Part shown: in pieces, positions 1 through 6,875 of the stretch
How positions within the stretch are numbered: the stretch's first letter is position 1
How the letters are laid out: every line of letters begins with the position of its first letter
DNA from: JADGRF01 sp036382515
GTDB lineage: Bacteria; Myxococcota_A; Polyangia; Polyangiales; JAFGIB01
Direction of reading: 5' to 3'
Length of the DNA stretch: 22,464 nt
Assembly: GCA_036382515.1 (NCBI GenBank)
Contig: DASVHQ010000424.1
Location: forward strand, 1-22,464
Made by a program: the position numbers and the translations under genes
The notes under the pieces: model-generated
Databases searched by the model: none
Seen by the model: the letters and a program-made list of their open reading frames with translations, nothing else
What the model was told of the DNA's origin: nothing

Positions 1-36
1 GGTGCCGGATCCTGCGCGCCGTGCGCTGACTTGCGG

Positions 37-42
37 TACAAT
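37..42 (+). promoter_or_regulatory. candidate -10 element for the HAD hydrolase gene
   Basis: TACAAT preceded by TGCGG lies 38 bases before the ATG of the first gene. It is a good match to a sigma-70 type -10 hexamer, but no convincing -35 is visible at 16-18 bases upstream. The transcript would begin around base 49 and have a leader of about 30 bases containing a weak GAAGAG ribosome-binding site. The same GCGG-TAnnnT context recurs before other genes in this window. Confidence 0.3.
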
Positions 43-80
43 CGTCGCTCTCTTGCTTCGAGTGAACGAAGAGCCGTGCG

Positions 81-1025
81 ATGCGTGAAGTAACGCTCCG
101 ACAGAACAATGGTGCGCCGCTGTCGTTCCGTGAGCTTTGCATGCGCGTGGTGCCCGACGGCGCGCGTTACCTCGTGCTAGACCTCGATCGCACGGTGCAT
201 TTCGGCATCAACCTCGGCGAGCGGCTCGGCTGGGAGCTCTCGGCCTACCAGAGCTACGGGGCCGACGCGCTCGATCGGCTCGAGCCGACACGTGGCCGGC
301 GCCTTCTGGTGCTCGACTTTCAGCAACCGGTCGCGCTCGCGCGCTTTCTGTATCATGGCGTGCGGCGCTGGGCTTACCCGGGCATGGATTACCTGGTCTG
401 GGGTAAGCTCGCGTCCAGCGTGCCGGTTCTGCGCCGCATGGCGCGGGGCCGCTACGGCGAACAGTTCATGCAGCGCGCGCAACGAGGTACGCAGCTGACG
501 CTGATGCGACACCTCGCCGAGGCGAGCGAGGCATTGCAGTTGAAGCTCGCGGAGCGAGTTTGGGAGCGCGCTGCGGACGACCAGGTGATCACGCGCGAGG
601 ACCTCGCGTGGCTGCGTGCGCGCCACCCTGGCCTGCGAGTCATCCTCACCAGTGCTTCGCCGCGACCCATGGTGGAAGTCGCCGCCGCGCAGCTCGGCGT
701 GGACTTGAAGGTCTCCTCCACGCTCGCGCGCATCAACAGCGGCACGACCAAGATCGACAGCTTGCGCGAGCTGTGCCCCGAGGTGCTCGATCCCGCCGTC
801 ATCAGCGTTGGCGTCACCGACAATCATTACGGCGAAGACCTCTGCTGGGCCGACCACTTCACCAGTGTGGTCGACATCAACAGTGCGTGGCCGTTTCCGC
901 GCTTGGTCACCGAGAGCTCGCCCTGCCGGGCGGTTCACTCGGCCGCGGTGCTGACGCAAGCCGAACTGCGCCGCCGTGCATCCGGCGACCGAGACTACCT
1001 GGATCCTCGCCGCGCATCGCGGTGA
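81..1025 (+). CDS. HAD-superfamily hydrolase (phosphatase-like)
   Basis: A 314-residue soluble protein with the haloacid dehalogenase motifs in order. Motif I is DLDRT (D34, D36, T38) after a hydrophobic beta strand; motif II is ILTSAS (T190/S191) after a second strand; K224 fits motif III; and the acidic motif IV is around D247-D253 (DNHYGED). These residues are what the family uses to form and hydrolyse an aspartyl-phosphate with Mg2+. The roughly 150 residues between motifs I and II are long enough for a helical cap, as in phosphoserine phosphatase-like (C1) members. The substrate cannot be read from sequence. The ATG at 81 has a weak upstream GAAGAG. The gene converges on the DUF1345 gene, and its stop codon lies in an inverted repeat shared with that gene. 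Confidence 0.8.
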   Translation: MREVTLRQNNGAPLSFRELCMRVVPDGARYLVLDLDRTVHFGINLGERLGWELSAYQSYGADALDRLEPTRGRRLLVLDFQQPVALARFLYHGVRRWAYPGMDYLVWGKLASSVPVLRRMARGRYGEQFMQRAQRGTQLTLMRHLAEASEALQLKLAERVWERAADDQVITREDLAWLRARHPGLRVILTSASPRPMVEVAAAQLGVDLKVSSTLARINSGTTKIDSLRELCPEVLDPAVISVGVTDNHYGEDLCWADHFTSVVDINSAWPFPRLVTESSPCRAVHSAAVLTQAELRRRASGDRDYLDPRRASR

Positions 1026-1074
1026 ATGGCCGAGCAGGCTGGGCGCCACCGGCCCGGTCACGGCGCCATTCACC
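1021..1074. terminator. inverted repeat between two convergent genes
   Basis: The arm GGTGAATGGC (1021-1030) is repeated as its exact reverse complement at 1065-1074. The 34-base interior is itself GC-rich and self-complementary, with GGCGCC at 1042-1047 and 1062-1067. The left arm contains the TGA stop of the HAD gene and the right arm contains the stop of the DUF1345 gene on the other strand. The position fits a bidirectional transcription terminator, but neither side has a T-tract, so it is not a textbook intrinsic terminator. Confidence 0.45.
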
Positions 1075-1753
1075 CGAGGAGGCCGAACACCAGGTTGAGT
1101 GCCAGCGCCAGGATCGTGGTGTTGTAGGCGAACGAGATCACGGAGTGCACCAAGACCGAGCGCCGCAACACGTAGTTGGTGATCGCGACGTCCGACACCT
1201 GGAAACACATGCCGATCGTGAACGCGAAGTAGGCGAAGTCCAGGTCGTCGGGGTCGCGATCACCCGGGAATTGCAGCCCACCGACGCCGTGTTCGTCGTC
1301 TCGGTAGTAGAGACGCGCATAGCGCAGCGTGTACGCCGAGTGCGTGAGCAGCCACGCGCACGCGACCGCGCACAGGCACAGGGCCACCAGCAGGCCGCTG
1401 GCCTCGGGGTCGAGGCGCCGTGCTTGTCGCAGCACGATCGTTCCAGCAAACAAGCTCACCGCGCTCGACACCAGCACGATGGCCCAGACCACGTTGCGCC
1501 CCGGATCTTCCGCGGCCGCGCGCCGCCGCGTCTCGGCCGGGTCAGCGCGCCCGATGATGGACCACGCCAGCGACAGCAGCGTGATCCCTGCTGCGTCCCA
1601 GCCCGCGACCGAGCGTGTCGCCCAGGCCACGCGGTCGCCGAGCGCGAGGCTCACTGCGACCCCGACGCTGAGTGCAATCAAGAGTCGGCCGCGCGCCTGG
1701 CGTGGGTCGTACCAAGCGAATGCGCGATCGACGGGGGTTGGATGCAGCGACAT
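1070..1753 (-). CDS. DUF1345 family integral membrane protein
   Basis: About 227 residues with four or five hydrophobic segments. The C-terminal third carries the family's recognisable signature: GGLQFPGDRDPDDLDFAYFA followed by FTIGMCFQVSDV, then an Arg-Arg pair and a final hydrophobic helix (SFAYNTTILALALNLVFG). DUF1345 proteins are predicted inner-membrane proteins of unknown function. The open frame extends upstream to 1954, but that part is Arg/Ala-rich and unlike the family. I chose the ATG at 1753 (protein starts MSLHPTPVDRAF), where the homologous part begins. No strong ribosome-binding site precedes it; a TGC-TACGCT -10-like element ends 13 bases upstream. It is codirectional with the DUF1566 gene, with a 181-bp gap. 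Confidence 0.8.
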   Translation of the reverse strand: MSLHPTPVDRAFAWYDPRQARGRLLIALSVGVAVSLALGDRVAWATRSVAGWDAAGITLLSLAWSIIGRADPAETRRRAAAEDPGRNVVWAIVLVSSAVSLFAGTIVLRQARRLDPEASGLLVALCLCAVACAWLLTHSAYTLRYARLYYRDDEHGVGGLQFPGDRDPDDLDFAYFAFTIGMCFQVSDVAITNYVLRRSVLVHSVISFAYNTTILALALNLVFGLLG

Positions 1754-1766
1754 GACGGCGAGCGCC

Positions 1767-1772
1767 AGCGTA
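1767..1772 (-). promoter_or_regulatory. candidate extended -10 for the DUF1345 gene
   Basis: On the minus strand the bases read TGC-TACGCT, an extended -10 form, ending 13 bases before the chosen ATG. Transcription would start about six bases before the start codon, giving an almost leaderless message. No -35 is evident. Confidence 0.22.
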
Positions 1773-1934
1773 GCAAGCTCGTGCGCGCGACAGTGGCCCT
1801 TTTCGTCGTCGCGCAGGCCGTCGGCTGATGGGCTCTTGGAGAGGCACGCCGCTCGAGTTGCCCGCGCGCACGCCGACCGGCCGTCCGCCGGCTGCGGGGC
1901 TTGTCGAGACCTTCGCTTACCTTTCGAGCTTGCC

Positions 1935-3419
1935 TCAGCGAACGCACCGAACATGGTAGGCGTTGCTGGCGTACGGACCGGCGGTGAAAGAATGTCCCTC
2001 GCCGAAGCTGACGGACCAGGTGTTGCCTGGCTCGGAGACGGACAGGGAGGATGACCAGAACTCGGCTCGGGGTGTGCCCGGGAAGGCGTTGGGATCGATC
2101 GCGGGCCTGTAGTTGGTCACGTCAACGATGCTGAGCAGCTCCGATATGGTGGGCAGTCTCCAGTTGCCGCCAGCCAACGCGAGCCCCGCGCAGTAGCTCT
2201 GCACTGCGGCCAGAGTGAACGTGTCGATGTCCGACTCGCGCTGCCAGGTTAGCTTCGTGCGCGTGTCGTAGACTGTGCCGTCCGCAGGGTAGGCGTAACG
2301 CACAGGTGGTGCGCCGCCTATGCCCGTCGATGCCACCACGGGAGCCGTGCTGCGCACGCAGCGCACGCGCCGAGTGTTGGAGTTGGTGGCGCGCGGTGAT
2401 GTGCTCTCGCGGAACGAGGCACCCCTACGGTAGTCGACGCACCACACGGCCGGTATCACGGCAGGGTTGGGCTCGCGCACTCCCGTGCCGGCGGGGTCGA
2501 CATAGGGCGAGGACGACCAGACGCTGTCGTCGTCTCCGAAGACCTCCGGAAATATCTTCCGATCGATCGCCGGCTCAGCCTTCGCGAAGTCGATGATCGA
2601 CTCGAGCTCGGCGCGCGTCGGCATGCGCCAGCCGGTGCCGACGAGCACGAGTTGCGAGCAGTAATCGGTGGCCTCCTGCCAGGTGCAGCTGTCGCCTGCA
2701 AGACGTTTGGAGCCCGAGCAGCTCGGGGATGGGTAGGTCGCTGGCAAGGTGCGCTGCCACTCGAGCCTGCTGCGCGTATCGGTGACGGTGCCGTTGCCAT
2801 TGTTGACGAGCGTCGTGGGCGAATCCGTGGGCACCCAGTCTGCGAATTGGCCGCGACAGGTGTAGTTCGGCGTGAGCGGTTGGCACGGGAATGCGGCCGC
2901 GCAGTCCCGCGTGCTGTTGCAAGAGCCGCCACCACCACTGTTGTCTCCCGAAGCCGCAGCGCCGTTCACTCCGGCCGCTACGCCACCGCTCGTCCCAGCG
3001 GCTTCGCTCCCGCCGCCGCCGCCGCCAGTGTCGGCTGATGAGGCAGCACTGCCGGCAGCACCGAGCGCGTCGCTCCTTCCGAGACCGACCAATATGCTGG
3101 AACAGCCCAGATCGCCTGACCCTCCCGCACCGCTGCTGCCGGGACCACGCGACGAGCCGCAGTCGGTCGAGCCAGCCGCTCCAAGGAAGCCGGACTCACC
3201 GGCCGCACCGTTGCTCTCGGCGCCGTCTCGCCTCGCCCCGCAACCCCATCCCAAGAGCGATGTGCTCGCCGCCAGCACGAGCAGGACGCTACGCGAACAG
3301 CGCCTGGTAGCCTTCTGCCGTGGGACAGAACGAACTGTACGTAAGCTGGAACCCGCAGTGGCACCGACCAAGCCACTGCCGTGATTCGCATTCCGCTCAC
3401 CCACCCCCGCTGCGTACAT
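1935..3419 (-). CDS. Secreted or lipid-anchored protein with two DUF1566 domains
   Basis: A 494-residue exported protein. A basic stretch (RR near residues 39-40) and a hydrophobic segment lead to a Cys at about residue 60; the lipobox (GWGC) is poor because of the Trp at -2, so lipidation is uncertain. Residues 67-167 are a Gly/Ser/Ala-rich linker. Two DUF1566 (Lcl C-terminal) domains follow at about 205-356 and 374-494. Both show the family features: a T-V-x-D-T-R-(S/T)-x-L-x-W-Q-R opening, (G/N)WR(M/L)PT in the middle, W-S-S-S, and an RCVR ending. The domain is of unknown function and common in bacterial surface proteins. The ATG at 3419 is preceded by GGAGG four bases away, which beats the upstream ATG at 3458. 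The unusually long region before the hydrophobic segment leaves a more internal start possible. Confidence 0.75.
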   Translation of the reverse strand: MYAAGVGERNANHGSGLVGATAGSSLRTVRSVPRQKATRRCSRSVLLVLAASTSLLGWGCGARRDGAESNGAAGESGFLGAAGSTDCGSSRGPGSSGAGGSGDLGCSSILVGLGRSDALGAAGSAASSADTGGGGGGSEAAGTSGGVAAGVNGAAASGDNSGGGGSCNSTRDCAAAFPCQPLTPNYTCRGQFADWVPTDSPTTLVNNGNGTVTDTRSRLEWQRTLPATYPSPSCSGSKRLAGDSCTWQEATDYCSQLVLVGTGWRMPTRAELESIIDFAKAEPAIDRKIFPEVFGDDDSVWSSSPYVDPAGTGVREPNPAVIPAVWCVDYRRGASFRESTSPRATNSNTRRVRCVRSTAPVVASTGIGGAPPVRYAYPADGTVYDTRTKLTWQRESDIDTFTLAAVQSYCAGLALAGGNWRLPTISELLSIVDVTNYRPAIDPNAFPGTPRAEFWSSSLSVSEPGNTWSVSFGEGHSFTAGPYASNAYHVRCVR

Positions 3420-3822
3420 GTGACCTCCGTGAGTTGGTGTCTGCCATCCACATTCCACCGCGTGCCAGTCAGCTCACAAAGCAGAAACCATGCCCAGCGC
3501 GCTGCGCGGGCAATCGCGCGGGAATTTCCGTGGGGTCCTTTGGAACGGTGGTGAACGCCACCAGCGTGGTGGTGGAATCGACTGCGCATGCACGACCGCA
3601 GGTGACGTAGAGCGTGCGCACCCAGAGCTACGGCGAGACCCAGCGCCAGGGTCACACCCGCGTGAGTGTAGGTTGGTCGCGGCTCGGCTGGCGTGTTTCC
3701 TTGGGACTCCAACGGGCGCGGCTCGGCCGGCAGCGTCGGCGCGATTCTCACGAAGGTGTAGACCCGCCGGCTTTACCTCCCCGCAGCCCGCGCGCTAACT
3801 TCCACCGAGGAGGCGCGATCGC
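3420..3822. other. 403-bp intergenic region with no supported gene
   Basis: This divergent spacer lies between the DUF1566 gene (-) and the moaD-moaE fusion (+). Open frames exist on both strands but they are Arg/Gly-rich, lack recognisable domains and have no good start signals. A possible -10-like TAGACC lies at 3759-3764, about 58 bases before the moaD-moaE start. GAGGAGG at 3808-3814 is the ribosome-binding site of that gene. I see no tRNA-like cloverleaf or repeat. Confidence 0.4.
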
Positions 3823-4503
3823 ATGTCCGGCCACGGCCACGTCCAGGTGCAGTACTTCGCCGCCGCGCGCGAGCTGTGCGGTGTGTCACAGGAGACAATC
3901 GCGTTAGGCACGCCAGCGCTCTCGGGCGCGGAACTGATCCAGTTCTTGTCCCAGCGCCATCCGCGCCTGGCCGCGCACGCATCACGCATGCGCCTGGCTG
4001 TGAACGACGAGCTCGTGGCACTCGATGTGGTGATCCACCCGGGTGACGAAGTCGCGCTCTTGCCGCCAGTCGCCGGCGGCTCCGCTCTGTTGTGCGAGCT
4101 GCGCAGCACGCCGCTCTCTGTGGACGAGGCGATCGCAGCCGTTTCGCACCCCGGCGCCGGCGGCATCGTATTGTTTCTGGGAATCGTCCGCGACAACGCA
4201 GACGATAAGGCCGTGGCACGGCTCGACTACGAGGCCCACGCCACGCTCGCGCACAAGGAAATGACGCGCATCCTCACGGCGCTGTGCAAGGAGCACACGG
4301 GCGTGCGTTTGAGCGCGTTGCATCGGGTGGGCCAGCTAGCGGTGGGGGACACGGCCGTGGTGGTGGCCGCAAGCGCAGCGCACCGGGGTCAGGCCTTCGA
4401 GCTGTGCCGGTTGGCGATCGATCGTATCAAGGAGAGCGTGCCCATCTGGAAGAAGGAGTGGGGCCCGGACGGGGCGGCCCACTGGGTGAACCTCGAAGGT
4501 TGA
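3823..4503 (+). CDS. moaX: MoaD-MoaE fusion, molybdopterin synthase
   Basis: A single 226-residue protein joins both subunits of molybdopterin synthase, which inserts two sulfurs into cyclic pyranopterin monophosphate to make molybdopterin. Residues 1-86 are a MoaD ubiquitin-like domain ending in PPVAGG; residues 92-226 are MoaE. In MoaE, HRVG (167-170), AHR (186-188), K203 and K210 (in IKESVPIWKKE) match the active-site region, with the two lysines corresponding to E. coli K119 and K126. In separate MoaD the terminal Gly-Gly (here G85-G86) must be free to carry the thiocarboxylate, so the fusion must be cut or work differently. The comparable MoaX of Mycobacterium tuberculosis is cleaved after its glycine. 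The ATG has a strong GAGGAGG upstream. No other molybdenum cofactor genes are adjacent. Confidence 0.9.
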   Translation: MSGHGHVQVQYFAAARELCGVSQETIALGTPALSGAELIQFLSQRHPRLAAHASRMRLAVNDELVALDVVIHPGDEVALLPPVAGGSALLCELRSTPLSVDEAIAAVSHPGAGGIVLFLGIVRDNADDKAVARLDYEAHATLAHKEMTRILTALCKEHTGVRLSALHRVGQLAVGDTAVVVAASAAHRGQAFELCRLAIDRIKESVPIWKKEWGPDGAAHWVNLEG

Positions 4504-4546
4504 GCCGGTCCGCAGCGGCGATCGAGTCACGCTCGTGCGCCGGGTT

Positions 4547-4555
4547 TGCTATAAC
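4547..4555 (+). promoter_or_regulatory. extended -10 promoter directly before the GT4 gene
   Basis: TTGC-TATAAC contains the extended -10 pattern TGn-TATAAC, ending nine bases before the ATG at 4565. Transcription would start about two or three bases before that ATG, giving a leaderless or nearly leaderless message. The region has no ribosome-binding site, which fits. No -35 match is evident at the right spacing. This would be the promoter of the whole glycan cluster. Confidence 0.4.
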
Positions 4556-4564
4556 GGCCTGCCC

Positions 4565-5857
4565 ATGCCGCGCCCGCTGCGCTTTTGCCACCTGACCACG
4601 TTCTACCCGCCGCACAACTTCGGCGGCGATGGCATCGGCATTCAGCGCTTGTGCCGTGCGCTGGCGCGACGCGGCCACCATGTGCACGTGGTCTACGATC
4701 GCGACGCCTATCGCAAGCTGAGCGGCGGCAAAGATCCCGAGCTCACGCCCGACCCGGACGGCATCGAGATCACCGCGCTGTCGAGCCCGCTCGGCACCGC
4801 CTCGCTCGTGCTCACGCAGCAGCTGGGCCGGCCGGTCGCGCACGCGGCGGCGATTCGCAAGATCCTGGACGAGGGTCAGTACGACGTCATCAACTTCCAC
4901 AACGCCTCGCTGGTGGGTGGCCCGGGGCTGTTTGCGTATGGCGACGCGGTGAAGCTCTACATGGCGCACGAGCACTGGCTGGTTTGTGCGAGTCACGTGT
5001 TGTGGCGTCATGGCCGCGAGCTGTGCAAAAGCCGGCAGTGCCTGCGCTGCGTGCTCAACCACGGCCGGCCGCCGCAGGCCTGGCGCTACGCGGGCGTCCT
5101 TCCGCGGCAGGGCAAGCACATCGACACGTTCATTGCGATGAGCGAGTTCAGTCGACGCAAGCACCGCGAGTATGGCTTCCCCTTCGAGATGGAGGTGCTG
5201 CCGTACTTCCTGCCAGATCCCGAGCCCGCCGCCAGCAGCAGCAACGAAGCCACCACTTCGCCACACGCGCGGCCGTATTTCCTGTTCGTGGGTCGGCTCG
5301 AGATGATCAAGGGCCTGCAAGAGGTGATCCCGCTCTTTGCCGAGCGCTACACCCAGGCCGACTTGCTGATCGCGGGCGATGGCGAGTACATGGCCACGCT
5401 GCAGGCGCTGGCGGGCGACAATCCGCGCGTGAAGTTCCTGGGCCGCGTGCCGCTCGATGACCTCAACCGCTATTACCGCCACGCGCTTGCGCTGATCGTG
5501 CCTTCGATGTGTTACGAGACCTTCGGGATCATCTTGATCGAAGCCTTCCGCCAGCACACCCCGGTGATCGCGCGCCGCATCGGCCCACTGCCGGAGATCG
5601 TCGAGCAGGCCAAAGCGGGCGCGCTCTTCGAGACCCCGGACGAGCTACTCGCGGCCTTGCACACCATGCAGAACGACGCCGCGCAGCGGGCCAAGTGGGC
5701 AGATAACGGCGAGCAGGCCTACCGCGAGCACTACTGCGAGAGTCGAGTCTTGCCGCGCTACCTGGACATCGTCCGGCGCGCGGCGCAGCGTAAGCACGAC
5801 CGGCGCGTTCTAGACGCGCTGGGCGAGTCACCGGTCAACGAGCAGGAGAACGCATGA
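4565..5857 (+). CDS. Family 4 glycosyltransferase (GT-B fold)
   Basis: About 430 residues. The N-terminal domain has the GGDGIGIQRLCRALARRGH loop and helix typical of GT4 enzymes. The C-terminal domain has the FVGRLEMIKG strand, an AGDGEY loop, and the EX7E nucleotide-sugar binding motif ETFGIILIE (E318 and E326). A four-cysteine insert (residues 141, 154, 159, 162; ending CKSRQCLRC) is the kind seen in some GT4 proteins and could bind a metal. Retaining transfer of a sugar from a nucleotide-sugar donor is expected; donor and acceptor are unknown. The frame is open from a GTG at 4535, but I prefer the ATG at 4565 because the TATAAC element lies between the two. Its last four bases overlap the epimerase start, so the two are translationally coupled. 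Confidence 0.85.
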   Translation: MPRPLRFCHLTTFYPPHNFGGDGIGIQRLCRALARRGHHVHVVYDRDAYRKLSGGKDPELTPDPDGIEITALSSPLGTASLVLTQQLGRPVAHAAAIRKILDEGQYDVINFHNASLVGGPGLFAYGDAVKLYMAHEHWLVCASHVLWRHGRELCKSRQCLRCVLNHGRPPQAWRYAGVLPRQGKHIDTFIAMSEFSRRKHREYGFPFEMEVLPYFLPDPEPAASSSNEATTSPHARPYFLFVGRLEMIKGLQEVIPLFAERYTQADLLIAGDGEYMATLQALAGDNPRVKFLGRVPLDDLNRYYRHALALIVPSMCYETFGIILIEAFRQHTPVIARRIGPLPEIVEQAKAGALFETPDELLAALHTMQNDAAQRAKWADNGEQAYREHYCESRVLPRYLDIVRRAAQRKHDRRVLDALGESPVNEQENA

Positions 5858-6822
5858 AGGTATTCATCACGGGCGGCGCCGGTTTCATCGGTTCGCATCT
5901 GGCTGAGCGGCTCTTGGCCGATAGCCACAAGGTCTACGTGCTCGACGACCTGTCCACCGGCGAGATGGCGAACATCGAGCCGCTGATCAAGGACCCGCGC
6001 TTCGAATACCGCATCGGTAGCGTGCACGATGCGCCGCTGGTGTCCGAGCTCGTCGACCGCGCCGATGTCACCGTGCACCTGGCGGCCGCGGTGGGCGTGA
6101 AGCTGATCGTCGAGCACCCGGTACGTACGATCGAGACCAACGTGCACGGCACCGAGGTCGTGCTGAACGCGGCGGCGAAGAAGCAGAAGCCCGTGCTGGT
6201 GGCCTCCACCTCCGAGGTGTACGGCAAGAGCACGCGCCTGCCGTTCCGCGAAGACCACGATCTCGTGCTGGGCCCCACCACGCACTCGCGCTGGGCCTAC
6301 GCCTGCTCCAAGGCGCTCGACGAGTGGCTCGCGCTCGCCTATTTCCGCGAGAAGAAGGTTCCGACGATCCTGTGCCGCTTCTTCAACACGGTGGGTCCGC
6401 GGCAGACCGGTCGCTATGGCATGGTCGTGCCGAGCTTCGTGGGGCAGGCGCTGCAAAACCACGACATCACGGTCTACGGCACCGGCGAGCAGTCGCGCTG
6501 CTTCGGCCACGTGAAGGATGCGGTCGAAGCCATCGTGCGGCTGATCCAGGCACCGGGTGTTTACGGTGAGGTGTACAACGTCGGCACCGATCGCGAGGTC
6601 AGCATCCGGCAGTTGGCGGAGATGATTCGCGACGCCGCCGGGTCGACCTCGAAGATCGTGAGCATGGCCTACGACCAGGCCTACGGCGAAGGTTTCGAGG
6701 ACATGTTCCGCCGCATCCCCGACTGCAGCAAGCTCGAGCGTGCGATCGGTTTCCGACCCCGGACCTCGCTCGAAGACATCATCGCCGACGTGATCGCCGA
6801 AAAGCGCAGCAAGCTGGACTGA
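5854..6822 (+). CDS. NAD-dependent nucleotide-sugar epimerase/dehydratase (extended SDR)
   Basis: A 322-residue extended short-chain dehydrogenase/reductase. GGAGFIGSH (G7-G13) is the Rossmann dinucleotide motif; D31-D32 at the end of beta 2 favour NAD over NADP; ASTSEVYG (117-124) supplies the catalytic Ser/Thr; and Y149-x3-K153 (YACSK) is the catalytic pair. RFFNTVGPRQ and a VYGTGEQSRCFGHVKDAV-type segment are typical of UDP-sugar epimerases, decarboxylases and GDP-mannose dehydratase relatives. The exact sugar reaction is not decided by these motifs. AGGAG lies eight or nine bases before the ATG, which overlaps the end of the GT4 gene in ATGA. It probably supplies an activated sugar to the neighbouring transferases. 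Confidence 0.85.
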   Translation: MKVFITGGAGFIGSHLAERLLADSHKVYVLDDLSTGEMANIEPLIKDPRFEYRIGSVHDAPLVSELVDRADVTVHLAAAVGVKLIVEHPVRTIETNVHGTEVVLNAAAKKQKPVLVASTSEVYGKSTRLPFREDHDLVLGPTTHSRWAYACSKALDEWLALAYFREKKVPTILCRFFNTVGPRQTGRYGMVVPSFVGQALQNHDITVYGTGEQSRCFGHVKDAVEAIVRLIQAPGVYGEVYNVGTDREVSIRQLAEMIRDAAGSTSKIVSMAYDQAYGEGFEDMFRRIPDCSKLERAIGFRPRTSLEDIIADVIAEKRSKLD

Positions 6823-6860
6823 GCGCAGCGCCACGGCTTGCTGCCGCCGGGGCCTTGAAC

Positions 6861-6866
6861 CATACT
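6861..6866 (+). promoter_or_regulatory. weak -10-like element before the GT2 gene
   Basis: CATACT ends nine bases before the GTG at 6876, the same spacing as TATAAC before the GT4 gene. It might be an internal promoter giving a leaderless message. The sequence match is modest, and read-through from the upstream genes is equally possible. Confidence 0.18.
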
Positions 6867-6875
6867 CCGGCCGCC

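Noticed and set aside
177..1208. 343-codon open frame on the minus strand across the HAD gene
   Set aside because: It is the high-GC shadow of the HAD gene, with no domain and a composition rich in Arg/Ala/His.
560..1828. 422-codon plus-strand frame across the end of the HAD gene and the DUF1345 gene
   Set aside because: It covers two genes with clear family signatures in other frames, and its translation is Arg/Gln/His-rich without any motif.
4427..5557. 376-codon minus-strand frame opposite the GT4 gene
   Set aside because: Mirror frame of a gene with GT4 motifs; no recognisable domain.
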